From: Pardosa pseudoannulata
Taxonomy: Eukaryota > Arthropoda > Arachnida > Araneae > Lycosidae
DNA: 64,000 bases
NCBI GenBank assembly: GCA_032207245.1
Contig: CM063506.1
Span: 16,116,975-16,180,974, forward strand
Direction of reading: 5' to 3'
Each line of letters opens with the position of its first letter. Within the stretch, counting starts at the first letter, position 1. Below are positions 50,981 to 63,955 of the stretch, piece after piece. The translations under genes and the position numbers were made by a program. The notes under the pieces were generated by a model. It was not told where the DNA came from, made no database searches, and saw nothing but the letters and a program-made list of their open reading frames with translations.

Positions 50981-51398
50981 ATATTGAATTCTTATAACAG
51001 TTGGTAGCGCAAGCCTGAAGAGGTGATGTCTTAAATTTGCCGATTAAATTAGAAGTCCATAGACGTCCACAGATGCAAAACTTGTTGTGTCTGCTTGAAT
51101 TTTGTTTTTTGCTACTAATTATATTTTGTAACACCCATAATAACTACGTAAAATTTTAATTTAAGTACATAATTTATCATGACACAAAATGCACGATATT
51201 TTTTGTTACTTTTTATTCCGCTCTCCTTGAGCCGCATAAAAGGCTTCTTGGATTTCATTCAGTAGATTAATGCAGAATAATCTGTTTATTTTTTATTCAT
51301 TTATTTTTGTACAATATAGAATACCAGAAAGGTAGTCAACAAGCAAAATTTCCACACTTTTGCGAAAAATGTTAGACCACACAGAACCCGACCGTAGT
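50981..51398. other. Intergenic, no gene seen
   Basis: Nothing recognised. Confidence 0.5.
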
Positions 51399-51725
51399 TT
51401 GGCCATTACTGATGCAAAGGTCCCTCCACACTATGTCCACTTTAAGCCATTACCACCGTCTGGAGGGAGTATGGCTTATCGAGGTCGACGATGGGAGACG
51501 ATAAAGTGGCGGAGGATGGCTTTGGAAGCGGTTTTTCTCCAAAGATCAAAGACAACCACCATGTGCTATCAAAGTGCGCAGTAGATTCTATGGATGCATA
51601 CACGCGCTCTGTTCATGTAGTGGCCCAGCGTGTGGATGCAACCCGTGAACCATCGTTCAAGGTCGCAATCAGGACCAGTACTGGAGTGGTGAACAATTGG
51701 CCATAGTGTGAAGGTTACATTAGAC
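51399..51725 (-). repeat. GC-richer dispersed repeat R5, copy b
   Basis: Inverted match to 22304-22591, about 40 bp longer. Two overlapping plus-strand ORFs occur here (51360-51584, 51491-51706), but the reading frames are not kept between copies. Confidence 0.7.
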
Positions 51726-51878
51726 GTTCATGTTGTCATGCACAGTAGAGGACCTACAGCTACGGAGGCCCGGGAATAAATTTCCCTGGGTCCCTCTTTA
51801 TTGGAATGATTGTCATACAAAATATCAACAGATATATTAACATTTATTTAATTAAAATGAAATAAATGTGTTGCTATT

Positions 51879-52026
51879 TCGTACCGGAGTTCACGGGTTC
51901 GAATCCTGTTGATGACATGGTTGTTCATAGCGATTCGGAATCTGATTTAAGGAGTATGTCTTCATCTCATAAGCCCTTGTGTAGAAAAAGAGTAGACAGT
52001 AGGGATCGAAACCAACCAAGCTAAGC
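51879..52026 (+). mobile_element. tRNA-derived SINE, copy 6, 5'-truncated
   Basis: GTACCGGAGTTCACGGG, a B box GGTTCGAATCCTG and the TTCGGAATCTGATTTAAG body match the family; the tail is degraded (CCAACCAAGC). The A box is missing and no target duplication is clear. Confidence 0.8.
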
Positions 52027-52273
52027 CAATTAACATGCTGCTACTATGTTAGACGCTTTAAAATAACTGTTGTTAAAAATTGCAGTCACAAACCTTTAAA
52101 TATATTTTAACATGCTAATAATGTTTTCTACAGAACAATCAGAAGTAATAAGTTCTAAAATTTTACAATGACAATAAGTATGATTTTGCAGTGGTGCAGT
52201 AAAATGGGGGATTAACTCCCACCCCTCATAAAGATTGCTGTAATCATATATTATACATTTAATGGCTGCTGTA

Positions 52274-52791
52274 TTAACACATTGTGTGCGGGTACATTAG
52301 AGGAATTATACCGGGAGCGGGCGTTTTGCGCGTAAATTTAGTTATTCATTTAAATCTCAATAGATCGAAAATAATTTAATTTCTTAATCAACTTTTCGTA
52401 TTTTATATTGAAATATATAAACAAATATATAAATAGAAATATATAACAACCATAAGAATTTTGTGAACAAAAAATATATATTTTTAGTGGATAAATTTAT
52501 AATAGTATAGTAAATATGAAAAATCAAATAGAAATTGTAGTATAAGTTTTAATTTTTTCCCGTTCTATGGTTCAGCATCGACTGATGTAAAAGCTAGTTT
52601 TTATTTGTCTAAATTTTTCCAGAATCTATGTAGTAGACAAGAACATTCGGCTTCGTTTTCCTGTATGTACTGTTATTTTTGTACCCACAAACAAACCATG
52701 TTGTTACGTTAACCGTACTAGTACGTGTCCCGCTCTCAAGTATCAATAGTCAGAAAACGTAATAGTACGTGTCCCGTATACAATGTGTTAA
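52274..52791. mobile_element. piggyBac-like MITE, copy 1 (518 bp)
   Basis: TTAA at both ends, with TIRs TTAACACATTGTGTGCGGG and, reversed, TTAACACATTGTATACGGG. It has internal repeats of TAGTACGTGTCCCG. It is matched by 58586-59141. Confidence 0.85.
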
Positions 52792-54220
52792 GATATGAGG
52801 TGACGGGACTGAAACCTCCCACATTGAAATTTTTACTGTAAGGCTCAGCTATCATGTTAAAAAAAATGTTGAATTATCTTATAGAGAGATTTATCAGTCA
52901 TTTATTCTGTCTGATCATCCTAAACAATACAAATTCTTGGTTGTTTATTTATTTTTTCTGGTGTTCTAATATTCAGGAAACACGGAAATGATTATACTTA
53001 CCAGTTTAAAACAGTAAATGATTATTGGAAATATTGCTTTATTGAATTTAGAGTCATTGTACGTAGATATTGCTATCGCCGAAGAGAAATAAAGTGCTAG
53101 TCACGTGAATATGAATCATACATATGTTCCATTTTGGAGATAAGTAGAATCTGAAGTTGATTCAACATATTCGTCAAGAAAGGTCGCTTATCATTTAAGG
53201 TCAAGGTGCCATAAAATGAATCAGAATTCCGAAAATAACTCAAAAGGAATCTATATCATTGACATTTTAATTTCCTCATGAAATAGAGCAAATGTGAGCT
53301 AGATATAAAAATAGAATTCTGGAAAAATATTATATCCCATGTCTAAAGAATTGTTTAATAAAAATTGTGTGGCCAATTTATGTGGGTGGACGTATTTGAT
53401 AAATTTAAGATTGGATGCAATTTCGGATGCTTATTTTACAGTAATGGTTTAACGCTTTGAAGTGTAATCCGTAAATAAATTTTTAGATATGATACATTTT
53501 GCAGTTTTGGAAAAAACTGAAATAATGAAGTTTGTTGTAAATGACACATTTACAAATCAAAATCAAATCTTTGTACTGTCTGATATTTTATTAATATGCT
53601 ACACAACTCGGATCGACCACCTATGAGCAATAAAATTACTTTTCCATAAAAAAATTCCTATTTCTTGTTTCCATCTATATCAGAAGGATAATGATTCTTT
53701 TTTAACATGCAATTATTTTATCGAAGAATATCTTTAGTATTATACAAGAAAAAATAATTCGAACTAGCACGTAAATATTCGGAGTTTCGTAGGTTAATCG
53801 ATTTTTCTTTTTTATGAATTTGCTGGAGTAGATAAATTAAATCATAAATTGAAAGAAAAAAGAAATGCTATCCAGACTGTATGTTGTTTTTTTGTATTAT
53901 AACATTCAATATTCTGTTTTTCATTCGGGTACCCATTCCAAGAACAATTTATTAATGCTCTTTCCTTCCTATCTTCAAATGAGTGCATAGCAGCTTCTGT
54001 TTATATAATCTACATAAATAAACATCACAATAAAAGTCTAAATAAAACTCTTCGTTGAGCCTGAGATCAAACGAATATATAAACTGAACAGCTAAAAAAG
54101 TGGTATAGGCATCCGGTAAAAATAAATAAGAGTTAAGGAACCAATCAGAATACAGCTCTGAGGTCGGCAACGCCTGGCACAAGGGTCTTGCACACTTGTT
54201 AGATTGATTACTGCTATTCA
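52792..54220. other. Intergenic, about 1.4 kb, no gene seen
   Basis: AT-rich and mostly closed in all frames. Confidence 0.55.
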
Positions 54221-55242
54221 ATGGTAGGTTATCAATATTTAAGTGAATTTGAACGCGGTGTTATAGTCAGCGCACGAGGAATGGGACATGGCATCCCCAA
54301 GATATCGATTAAATTTGGATTTTCCCGTACGACCATTTCACAAGTATATCGTGAATATCGGGACTCCGGTAAAACATCAGATCTCTGACATCGTTGCTGT
54401 CGGACAAAATTCGTGCATGAACGGGACCAACGACGACTGGGAAGAATCATTAAACTCGATAGAAGTGCACTATTCCGCAAATTGCTGCAGGCTTCAATGT
54501 TGGGCCGTCAACAAGTCTCAGCGTCCGAACCATTCAATGAAACATCATCGATGTGGGCTTTCAGAGCCGAAGGCCCACTCGTGTACCCTTGATAACTGTA
54601 TGACACAAAGCTTTACGCCTTGCATAGGCCCAACATTGGACTGTTGATGACTGGAGGTACGTTTCCTAGTCTGATGAGTCTCTTTTCAAATTGAATCGAA
54701 TGGATGCATGTGTACGGGTATGAAAACAACCTTATGAATCCATGGACCCTTACATGTTAACAGGGGACTGTTGGAGCTGGTGGAGTCGCTGTGAGTGTAT
54801 GAGACATGGGCAATTGGAGTGATATGGGACCTCTGATGCGTCTAGATACGACTATGACAGATGACACGTACGTGAGCATCCTGTCTGATAACTTGCACTC
54901 ATTCGTGTCTATTCTTCATTCCTATGGACTTGGGGAATTCCAGAAGAACAATGCAACACCTCACACGTCCGGAATTGCTACAGAGGGAACCCAGGAACAC
55001 TCCATTGACTTTGAACACTTCCGCTGGCCACCAAAATCGACAGACGTGAACATTATTGAACATATCTGGGATGCCTTGCAACGTGCTGTTCAGAAGAGAT
55101 CTCCCTCACTTCGTGCTATTAGGGATTTATGGACAGCCCTGTAGGATTCATAATGTCAATTACCTCCAGCACTACTTCAGACATTAGTCGAGTTCATGTT
55201 GCAGCTCTTCTGTGCGTTCACAGGGGTTCTATACGATATTAG
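54221..55242 (+). pseudogene. Tcb1-like Tc1 transposase, heavily decayed
   Basis: The start ATGGTAGGTTATC gives MVGYQYLSEFERGVIV and GFSRTTISQVYREY, the first helix-turn-helix of the Tcb1-like Tc1 group common in arthropod genomes. A stop falls at residue 56. The catalytic domain is visible as WTVDDWRYVS, stop, SDESLFKLN (first Asp present). A frameshift follows near the glycine-rich motif, then DMGPLMRLDTT, then QKNNATPHTS where the second catalytic Asp is Asn. NIIEHIWDALQ keeps the Glu. The C-terminus ends VAALLCVHRGSIRY and a stop. Multiple stops, shifts and a lost Asp make it inactive. I could not find clear TIRs, so only the gene body is annotated. Confidence 0.88.
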
Positions 55243-55270
55243 GCATGTGTATAAGTGTTTTTAATTCTTT

Positions 55271-55316
55271 AATATATATATATATATATATATATGCGTG
55301 CCTATACATATAGATA

Positions 55317-55388
<72 letters not shown>

Positions 55389-55433
55389 CACTAGTCCGTA
55401 AAAAAGACCTCCATTTCTTGTTTATATATACAT

Positions 55434-55521
<88 letters not shown>

Positions 55522-55535
55522 ATGTGTGTGTGTGT
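55271..55535. repeat. Cluster of three compound microsatellites
   Basis: (AT)n at 55271-55295, (CA)n(TA)n at 55317-55386 and (CA)n(TA)n(TG)n at 55436-55535, with spacers of 20-50 bp. ORFs rich in CVCV or THTH are translations of these. Confidence 0.95.
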
Positions 55536-55539
55536 ATGT

Positions 55540-57093
55540 AACTAGTAAAAATGATATCCACCGATTATGCGGGAAAATTAGCCCCTATTATTTGTTTTTT
55601 CCAGGTTTGTTGAGCTAAATGTACTACTATTCAAGTTGCAGTCGTGATTCCATGAGAAACACAAATCCAGAATTTTGGAACTTTAAATTTATTGTTGTAA
55701 AAAACGCATCAGTGAATTGGCCGTCATTCCAGTACAACAGCTTTAAGTAGAATGCCAAGTATTTACACTGTGTTGGCAATGTCAGTACTAGAGCCATAAT
55801 CACGTAATATTGTTCCCATAAGACTAAATATTGTTCCAAAATCAATCGAAACTTAGAATGGATAAGAATGGATGCGTCATCCGAATTTAATTTATTTTGC
55901 CCTAGGGGCCGTAGTTTGTTTAGATAAACGATAGGAAACCAGTGGTCCGTGATGTAATTTTAATAGTCCACAAAGATTCCTGATATTTAAACTCGTTAAT
56001 TTGATAAAATTCTATAAATTTTCCAGTGTTACTCTTAGCTTGAAGCAGAAAATCCTTTGTGTATTACAGTCACGCCATTAGAAACAAGGATTAGTGAAAT
56101 AATTGTAAACCAAAAGCATTAACTGTCATACTAATTTTTATTACATGCTACTATTATTTATTCCTCTTCGGTATTGACATAAAATAAATTGCGAATAAAT
56201 TATAAAATGATTAATATATAAATAAATGTATAAGTATACCTACTTAATAGTCGCATTAGTTTGTGTCTTTTAAAATTATGTTAGTAATCCACGAAATTTT
56301 AATTTGGGAATTTATTCATCCCGATATCTAAAACGTTGGCGACCACAATGCATTTAAGACTTGGTTTAAAATCCACCGAACAAAATTATTGTCTGGATTT
56401 CTGAATTCGCGTGATTGCAATCATTTTCATATTTTAGTCTTAAACAGATGACTGTAGACGATGATTCAGCCGCAAAGCCCCTATCAACTGAAAGATCATG
56501 ACTCCAATTTCGAAATTTCATTCTTCAGGATTTTTCTTTTGATGATAAGCTCCTTCTCTCAGTTTATCACCTCTACATAGTGGAAGATAGTTTTTGTCTT
56601 TAAGTACGTCCTTGAATCCAGTAACCACTCTTAAAGAATAACTGAATTTTTCTAAATTCTAATTTTCTCGAATAAGAATTAAGGTTTGACTACCACAGTC
56701 AAATTACAGGTATATGACAAAGACAACGTCTGTCTTGAAGTTGGAAGCATTTTCTTTTTAATTTTTAAAAATTAGAAATCGTGTTACTGTTTAAATACAA
56801 TTCCTTAACAGTTAAAATATGATTTTTTGGGTGTAGAAGATGTACAAATAATTCTTTAATACGAGAAATACGTTTAATTTTACCTTTTTATTTTTAATTT
56901 GTAGATATTGAGTATTTTTGAATGACATGTTAATGAAATATAAGGCTTAGTTCGCAAGTTTGAGGCTAATCCTTTACAATTACTAACAAACCAATGGAAA
57001 AAAGCTAGGAAAAATTTTTGAAAGATAAGAATGTACACATATCAGCAAATCATTACTATGAAGCACAAAAGACAGATTTTTATTAAAACGTAC
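55540..57093. other. Intergenic, about 1.5 kb, no gene seen
   Basis: The first 70 bp resemble microsatellite-side blocks at 10.65 and 27.28 kb. The rest has no recognised feature. Confidence 0.5.
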
Positions 57094-57850
57094 TGTGACG
57101 ACTTCAATGTTTTTGAGTGAAGAGGTAGCTTGAAGAAGGATCACAGTCAGGATAAAATTGGAAATTACTTTTATTTCTTGAGTAAATAGGGCTATGTACA
57201 AGGGGATTCTAATCTCCCAAAACAAGTCGAAATGCAAAGGATTGTTACCTGCATAACATCACCACGACGATCACAGTCGAAAGAAAAGAAATTAAATAAT
57301 CTCATACAAGCGGGAAGATTTTTCCAGGGTACAATGCAAATCCAATTCGGTTTTATCCCCTGTTCGGTATCAGAGACTCTGCCGCTTCCTATATGAGCGG
57401 ACTTTATGAATCTTCCGAACCTAATCACTAGAAATTTGACTCCGGTCAAAAGACGCGAAAGCCTCCACGAGGTCAAAGCACCTACGTAAAAAAATGTCGA
57501 AAAGCCCCGAGTCCAAAAATTCTTAGGCTTTTTATACCTGGGGGTCAGTTACGGTCCCGAAACCGTTTTTTCTTTGGTCAGTTACAATTCCAGTTACCTG
57601 GGAACTCCAGCTAAGGTTACAGTTAGTTTTTAGCTGAATTCTCATTCGTTGGCTGTCCCGATTGAGGCTCCTCCTGGCAATCCTCCGGGGGTCATTTCCA
57701 GCAACCGATCAGGGAGTAACACCTATTGAACTAAACTGTCACCATCCCAGGCACTCTGTCACCGCGTTGTTGTAGCTGGTCGGAACAGGAGGCTTCAAAT
57801 CAGCTGACTTCGGTCGTTAATTCTGGACAAAGGGGGGGGGAGTCTTCACA
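57094..57850 (-). mobile_element. Solo LTR, copy 1 (757 bp)
   Basis: It begins TGTGACGACTTC, ends GTCTTCACA and has a 4-bp target duplication GTAC on both sides. On the minus strand a TATAAAAAG box is at about 57533 and AATAAA at about 57172, in the order expected for U3-R-U5. No internal region or second matching LTR with shared target sites is present. It is probably a Gypsy- or Bel-Pao-type LTR; the superfamily cannot be told from the LTR alone. Confidence 0.8.
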
Positions 57851-58585
57851 GTACATTCATTTTCTAGTGTCAAATATATGTTATAGACAGGATATTTCGC
57901 AAATTCATTACCAACCTTTTTCTCCTAATCCATTAGTCATAGGCATTCTAACATCACGACCATAATATTTCCTAAATAACACATGATCTAAGAAAACAAC
58001 GGAGGCGTGTGCTTGTCTGGGAAAACGATACTACTGGAAAAAGAAATGTGACCCTAACTGGACATTCATTCTTTAATGCTGGAGGATGAGTTAAGGATGC
58101 ACGGCTCAGACTGAGTGATGCCCTGACATGGCGAATCTCTGTCGAACGGAACGGCGTCCAAACCTACCAACCAGAGAGACGAGCGAATAAAGATAGGCAG
58201 CCAAAAGTTTCGGATGGAGAAAAAAGAAAAAGGTTTTGCAGAGGAGCCACGGCCAGAATGAATTGAGATGTTTTTTTTTTTTTGAGATCTCACCTCCTTG
58301 TTACAGACTTGCCCTGAATTCCACAACGTTGAGTACAAATTTTAGATTTATATATACTTTACCTCATCGTTGTTTTTAGTCTCGCCAAGAGTCCTTTCTT
58401 ACCATTCGCACACACGGTGCAAAATGGAATGCTTTCGAATCCTTTTGAAAACTGGTATGAGAATTTTATTCCGTGCATTAAAATTCCGTTGTTGTTACGA
58501 GACTGTGTGTATCCCTGATCTCGAGTTCCGTGTCATTTATTCGCTAACAGAAATTGACGAATCACAGAGACGTTACAACACATTC
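57851..58585. other. Intergenic, no gene supported
   Basis: Moderately GC-richer than average. ORFs at 58066-58338 (-) and 58370-58651 (+) have no known domain. Confidence 0.45.
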
Positions 58586-58752
58586 TTAACAGATTGTGTG
58601 CGGGTACATTTCGCAGCGGAATTGTACCGGAAGAGGGCGTTTTTCTCGTAAATTTAGTTATTCAGTTAAATCTCAGTAGATCGAAAATTATTTAATTTTT
58701 TAACCAACTTTTCGTATTTTATATTGAAATATATAAACAAATATATAAATAG

Positions 58753-58803
<51 letters not shown>

Positions 58804-59141
58804 CAAATATATATATAATATATAAATATACATATATATAATATCATTTTCGCAAGGATAAATAAAAAGTTAATTTTAAATCTAAATTGATTTTTTTAAT
58901 CAATCTTCCCGTTCTGTGGTTCCGCATCGACTGATGTAAAAACTAGTTTTTATTTGTCTAAATTTTTCCAGAATCTGTGTAGTAGACAAGAACATTCGGC
59001 TTCGTTTTCCTGTATATACCGTTATTTTTGTACCCACAAACAAACCATGTTGTTACACTAACCCGTACTAGTACGTGACCCGCGCTCAAGTATCAATCGT
59101 CAGAAAACGTACTAGTACGTATCCCGCATACAATGTGTTAA
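58586..59141. mobile_element. piggyBac-like MITE, copy 2 (556 bp)
   Basis: TTAA at both ends with TIRs matching 52274-52791. It has an (AT)n expansion at 58756-58800 that copy 1 lacks, and a 14-bp palindrome ACGTACTAGTACGT near the right end. Confidence 0.85.
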
Positions 59142-59609
59142 AATAAGCATTCTTCTTATAGTATATTTAAATTCAAAAATTCAGTTTTACCAGAATGACG
59201 AAAACTAAATTTTTATACGTTCTCTTGCTCTCTATCATTATATTTAGTAAAAATTTCAGTAGTATTTCAGTAAAAACTGAAAGTTGTCTTAAGACCGGCA
59301 ACACAAAATACTATGATAAAAAATCATTAAGATATTTATATTCAGACCTTCAATATTTTTTCTCCTTCACGTTGAAAGGTTAGGGGAGACGGGTCTGTAT
59401 CGATAGTAAAGCAAAGTTCCAGTAAAATAACCTTATACTAATCCTTTACTTTGGACATAAAAAGGACATTGCAAACGGATTACAACCTCAAATCCTTGTA
59501 GTTAATCTTTCAAGTGAATCCCCTAAGAAGAGAAACATATCTTTAAATTTAATTTAGGACAATTTTTATAAAAAAGAAAAGTGGAACTTACGAGTCTTAG
59601 GGACCCGAA
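59142..59609. other. Intergenic, no gene seen
   Basis: A 62-residue ORF (59195-59383) begins with a hydrophobic stretch that resembles a signal peptide, but it has no homology I recognise. Confidence 0.4.
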
Positions 59610-59740
59610 AGATTACTGAATGAATTAGCGCTACTCTTTGGTATTGGAGATCACGGGTTCGAATCTCGCTGATGGCATGGATGTTTTTAGCCACGAGGTT
59701 GCAAAACAGTAGACCGTATAGTTCCATCCAAACCTACAGT
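59610..59740 (+). mobile_element. tRNA-derived SINE, copy 7, internally deleted
   Basis: B box GGGTTCGAATCTCGC and GGCATGGATGT match the family; part of the body before CACGAGGTTGCAAAACAGTAG is missing. Tail CCAAACCTAC. Confidence 0.75.
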
Positions 59741-59744
59741 TCTT

Positions 59745-61208
59745 AAGACGAGTTTCAATTTTTACTAAACATAATGAATGGAATTCGGAAACATATACAA
59801 ATTTAGATTTTAAAATTGTTTCAAGATTGAATTTTTAAATTAAAAAATTGTATTAAACAAAAGCTTATTTTATTTGAAAACTTTTTTTAAAATTAGAAAT
59901 TAGACTTATATGACCAACGGGCTGCGTGTATGACACATTAATTATTACTCCATATGGTGTAGGATATCTTAAATTTCTCTAATTTTATACATTTAAATAC
60001 TCTTTTACAGACAGAATCATTTTTAAATTAAAAAAGAATTCAATGAATTAAAATTTAAAAAAATGAGATTAATTGAGCTAATATCTAGGAATCCAACTAG
60101 TTAGAATTTTTATTTTATCTATTTAATAAAAGTGAAGCAGGAAAACACCTCATTAATTCAGAAATAATTTTCAGCTCACATAATTTCACCTTACAGTACA
60201 AAATGTAAGTTTGACTTTCTTTAATTACCTATTGTTTAGACAGGCGTTTCAATCGGCTTCAAATGATTCCGTGCATTTTCTATCTGGTTCACACCTAGCT
60301 GTTTTCGATATAGGCTAGCAAATGAATGCTATTGAGAACTGCATAATTTTTATATAAGAAATAGAATCGTGCAGAAAGAAAAGTAGATCAGAAGAAATTG
60401 AGTGATAGCTGCTAACAACTTAATATTTGCTACAACCCTAAATCATGACTTGTTAGGTTCTCAAATGATAACTGTGATATTTTTTTCCATATCCCATCTG
60501 CAGTCATGATATGCTTATATTCCTATTCTATGCTTCATTTATTTTCGTTCGTCTCTGTAAGAGAAAGATACATTGCTTTCCCATCACTGTAATTTACTTG
60601 CCTTCACTAGCTATTTGTGCATGTAAATTGCTTTTTGGCTATGGTAATCGTTTTCAGCGCTATTGTCGATTGCCGTTTTTTCTTAGAAATTCTATCTTTT
60701 AGTCAGATATCTCAAACTTCATCTTACTGTTCTTCCACTGACAAAAACACCAGCCTCAATTTTTGTCTAGTATCCTTGTTTTTTGTCCTTGAGACAACAT
60801 TTTTTATACTTCTTCCAGTAAAAAATTATATATTTTTTACTCTTTTCCTGCTTAGATTTCCACAAGTTTGTTTTCTGCTCGTGCAAACAAAACCATACTG
60901 CATAAGAATTAATAGCATTTATGCTTTATTTTTCTCAACTTTTTCCCAAGAAAAATTTATAACACATAGTAATTCTACGTCTTTTTATTTTTTCAGTAAT
61001 CTATTTAATTTGAAACATTATTTGACACTTAATTTTTAGCATTAAATATCGCTAAAAGCTAAATCTTCAGTACAGCTCCGTTTCACTAATAACATACAGA
61101 ATTTCGGTTCTGATGATTTTAAAGATAAGTTTTCATGGTGAGATATCTAGTTTTAGTAATGTTGCCATCCCAATGCTGCTAAAAAAAGTGTAGACCAGGC
61201 CTTAACAG
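59745..61208. other. Intergenic; one 140-residue ORF of doubtful value
   Basis: The frame 60617-61039 (+) encodes a Phe-, Ser- and Leu-rich hydrophobic chain. It overlaps another ORF and has no motif, which fits T-rich non-coding DNA better than a gene. Confidence 0.45.
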
Positions 61209-61969
61209 TGTGAAGACTTCATTGTTCTTGAGTGAGAAATAGCGTGAAGAAGGATCACAGTCACAATAGATTTGGAAAATCACTTTTATTTTTTCTGGAG
61301 TAAATACGGGGTATGTACAGTATGTACAAAGGAATTCTAATTTTCCCAAAACAAGTCGAAATGTAAAAGATTTTTGCTGCCACTGAATTGCCACGACGAT
61401 CACAGTCGAAAAAAAAAAAGATTAAATAATCTCATAAATCGAGGAGGCTCTTCCAGGGTGCAATGCAAACCCTATCTATCCCCCGTTCGGTATCCGAGAC
61501 CCTGCCGTTCCTTACATGAGCGGACTTTATGAGTCTCCCTAACGCAATCACTAAAAAGCTGGCTCCGGTCAAATATCGCGGTAGCCTCCACGATGTCAAA
61601 GTACTTCCGTAAAAAATCTCGAAAAGTTCCGAGTCTAAAAATTCTAGGCTGTTTATACCTGGGGCGGGCAGTTACGGTCTCGCCAACCGTTTTTTGGTCA
61701 GTTACGATTCCAGTTACCCGAGAAATCCAGCTAAGGTTACAGCTAGTTTTTTTAAATTTAATTCTCATTCGTTGGCTGTCCCGATTAAGGAATGTCGCAG
61801 TGATCCTCTCGGCTCATTACCCCCAACTGATCAGGGGCATGACGCCTATTCAACTGAACTGTCAACATCCCAGTCACGGCGTCACCAAGCAATTAACGAC
61901 AGGATCGAAACAGGAGGCTCCCGATCAGCTGATTTCGTACGTTAGTTCTGGACAAAGGAGGGCTTCACA
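61209..61969 (-). mobile_element. Solo LTR, copy 2 (761 bp)
   Basis: It starts TGTGAAGACTTC and ends GGCTTCACA, collinear with 57094-57850 and in the same orientation (TATAAAC and AATAAA on the minus strand). No target duplication is visible (AACAG against ATTCA). The 145-residue ORF at 61593-62030 lies across it and is not a gene. Confidence 0.75.
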
Positions 61970-63211
61970 ATTCAGTCTAAACATTATTATCAGAAAAGTC
62001 TTGAGTAATTCCTTTATTCATAGGGATTAAGCATATTGATTATGACTATTTACAAATGATATTATGATTGAATGATTAAATATTTAAGATTATCATTGTA
62101 CAACTATAATTCAAAAGCAGTGAACAACGATTCAATTTACAGGAACAGTTCGTAAATTATTTGCAGGTATCACGGTACTGCAGTAGGATCCACTCTGCCG
62201 CATATGAGCAATAATTAAACAACTCGATTAAGTTGGCAATATCTACAGGAAGACTAATCGTCAAGAACTGTTTCGCACAAACTAGGACAGAACGGGTAGA
62301 TTCAGAGAACATAAAGTGATGTCTTCGGAGCCGTTTGCTCTAAAATAACAAAGATGCACTGAGATTTCCTCGAGAGTAATAGTTACTCTAAGTTACTCGG
62401 AGTCCTCAACTAATTTCAACAGAAAATCCAGTTCCCTGAAATTTTAATCTTGCTTGAGATGGGTTGACTGACCCGGCCGATCTTCACGACATTATCAGTT
62501 ACTGGGATTGGAACGGACAAAATACAAGGAAAAAAAAAAACTTGTCTTTTTACACCGGACGCCTATCTTCTAAATTTCTTTTCTTAAGTTTAAGGTTCGA
62601 GATATACTGTGTCTCGAAAGGATGACGACATCAGCCATCTTCTCGAGCCCCAATTTGCATATCACTTAGACGAAAACAGAAGTATACAGGGTCCACAAGA
62701 GAGCTTTCACAAAAGATCTCAATAATCAATAGCCACAAATCCATATTACATAATTAAGCCACCTGCGGCCACAAGAGAAGAAAGAGGAATCCGGTGTCTT
62801 TTTTTTGCAGAATGCTGGTTTTTCTTTTGTAAGATCGCCTTTGTTAAGTCTGCCGTTGCTGGATGCATATTGTTCTTCCGAAGTAGAATTTAACGGCGAT
62901 TTAAAAATGGAATTATAAATATCCCCAGGGCCTCCCATCTGGAATTTGTCTTCGGCAGCTTTTAAATTAAATGACTGGAACCACTCCATCCGGACCTAAT
63001 GGTTTTCTTAAACAAGATGATGAAATATTGGTCCATACCTAAGTAATCTTCACAGTATACTATTATGCTTTCAAACAAAGTTATTTACGGAATAATAGTG
63101 GTTGCATTTCTAGTACACAAAAGCCGGGGTTCTTTGCACCAATGCCGTTTCTCTCAAGCGCAATTCTGGTGAATTCTGAAGGAAGAAGGTAGGGAAGCTG
63201 ATGTAACGAAT
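61970..63211. other. Intergenic, no gene supported
   Basis: Less AT-rich than most of the window, with an unrecognised 87-residue minus-strand ORF at 62726-62989. No repeat partner in the window. Confidence 0.45.
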
Positions 63212-63212
63212 A

Positions 63213-63213
63213 A

Positions 63214-63255
<42 letters not shown>

Positions 63256-63256
63256 C

Positions 63257-63345
<89 letters not shown>
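63213..63345. repeat. (CA)n(TA)n microsatellite
   Basis: CA repeats pass into long TA repeats with ACATAT interruptions, ending at the R3-d start. Confidence 0.95.
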
Positions 63346-63347
<2 letters not shown>

Positions 63348-63928
63348 AAGGAAAAAGTAAACTAGATATATAAATAAATGTAGAGATATTGTTTAAAGCC
63401 CCAAAGATGGCCTTTCAAGGAACACACTGTTAAAATGCATCCTGTAATTTTATACGTCAAAAGTACTGAAGTATAATAATAGTCAAAAGTTCTTGTTACG
63501 GCTAGAGAAAATTTTGATTGGTTTTTAAATCTATGATGAAAGGCGAAAGTCCCGTGTCTCTCTGCTTTCCCCCTTTTAATCCCTATTCTAAACTGATCAC
63601 TGAAGGTACAGTTTTTACCCTCATGCAAGGAGTCTAACCAATTAAAACTTTATAGTGCCCATTTTGGAAATTTTGAGCGAAAAGGGGATGCCGCTATCGA
63701 AAACAGAATTTTCCAAGATATTTAAATAGATTTTTGTCTCAGAGTCTTAGATTGTCAAATATATGTGTTAGACGATCTCGTAGTTTGTCTAGTCCCTAGA
63801 TTGAAGTGGGATCCCATCCAAATAAATATCTACCGGATATAAATATCTTCGTCAATGAAACAGTCTCCAGTTCCTCTTTTAATCAAACCATTTCGCCATG
63901 ACTACAGCCTCCCACCCAGTGTCGTATA
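63345..63928 (+). mobile_element. R3 repeat, copy d, diverged and expanded
   Basis: It starts TGTAAGGAAAAAG right after an (AT)n tract. Later blocks match R3 (TTTTTACCCTCA, AGTGGGATCCCATCC, GCCATGACTACAGCC-CCCACC). About 160 bp of extra sequence lies near the start. An (AT)n tract again follows within 30 bp. Confidence 0.65.
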
Positions 63929-63953
63929 TTTTGTTTTTACGACAGATATAAGA

Positions 63954-63955
<2 letters not shown>

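Noticed and set aside
60617..61039. 140-residue ORF with hydrophobic N-terminus
   Set aside because: T-rich DNA reads as Phe/Ser/Leu, it overlaps a second ORF in another frame, and no domain or repeat copy supports it.
57094..61969. One intact LTR retrotransposon with two LTRs
   Set aside because: The left LTR has its own GTAC duplication on both sides, the outer flanks do not match, the LTRs differ substantially, and the interior has a TTAA MITE and a SINE but no gag or pol.
61593..62030. 145-residue ORF
   Set aside because: Lies across the solo LTR and runs out past its end; the homologous LTR at 57 kb does not keep the frame.
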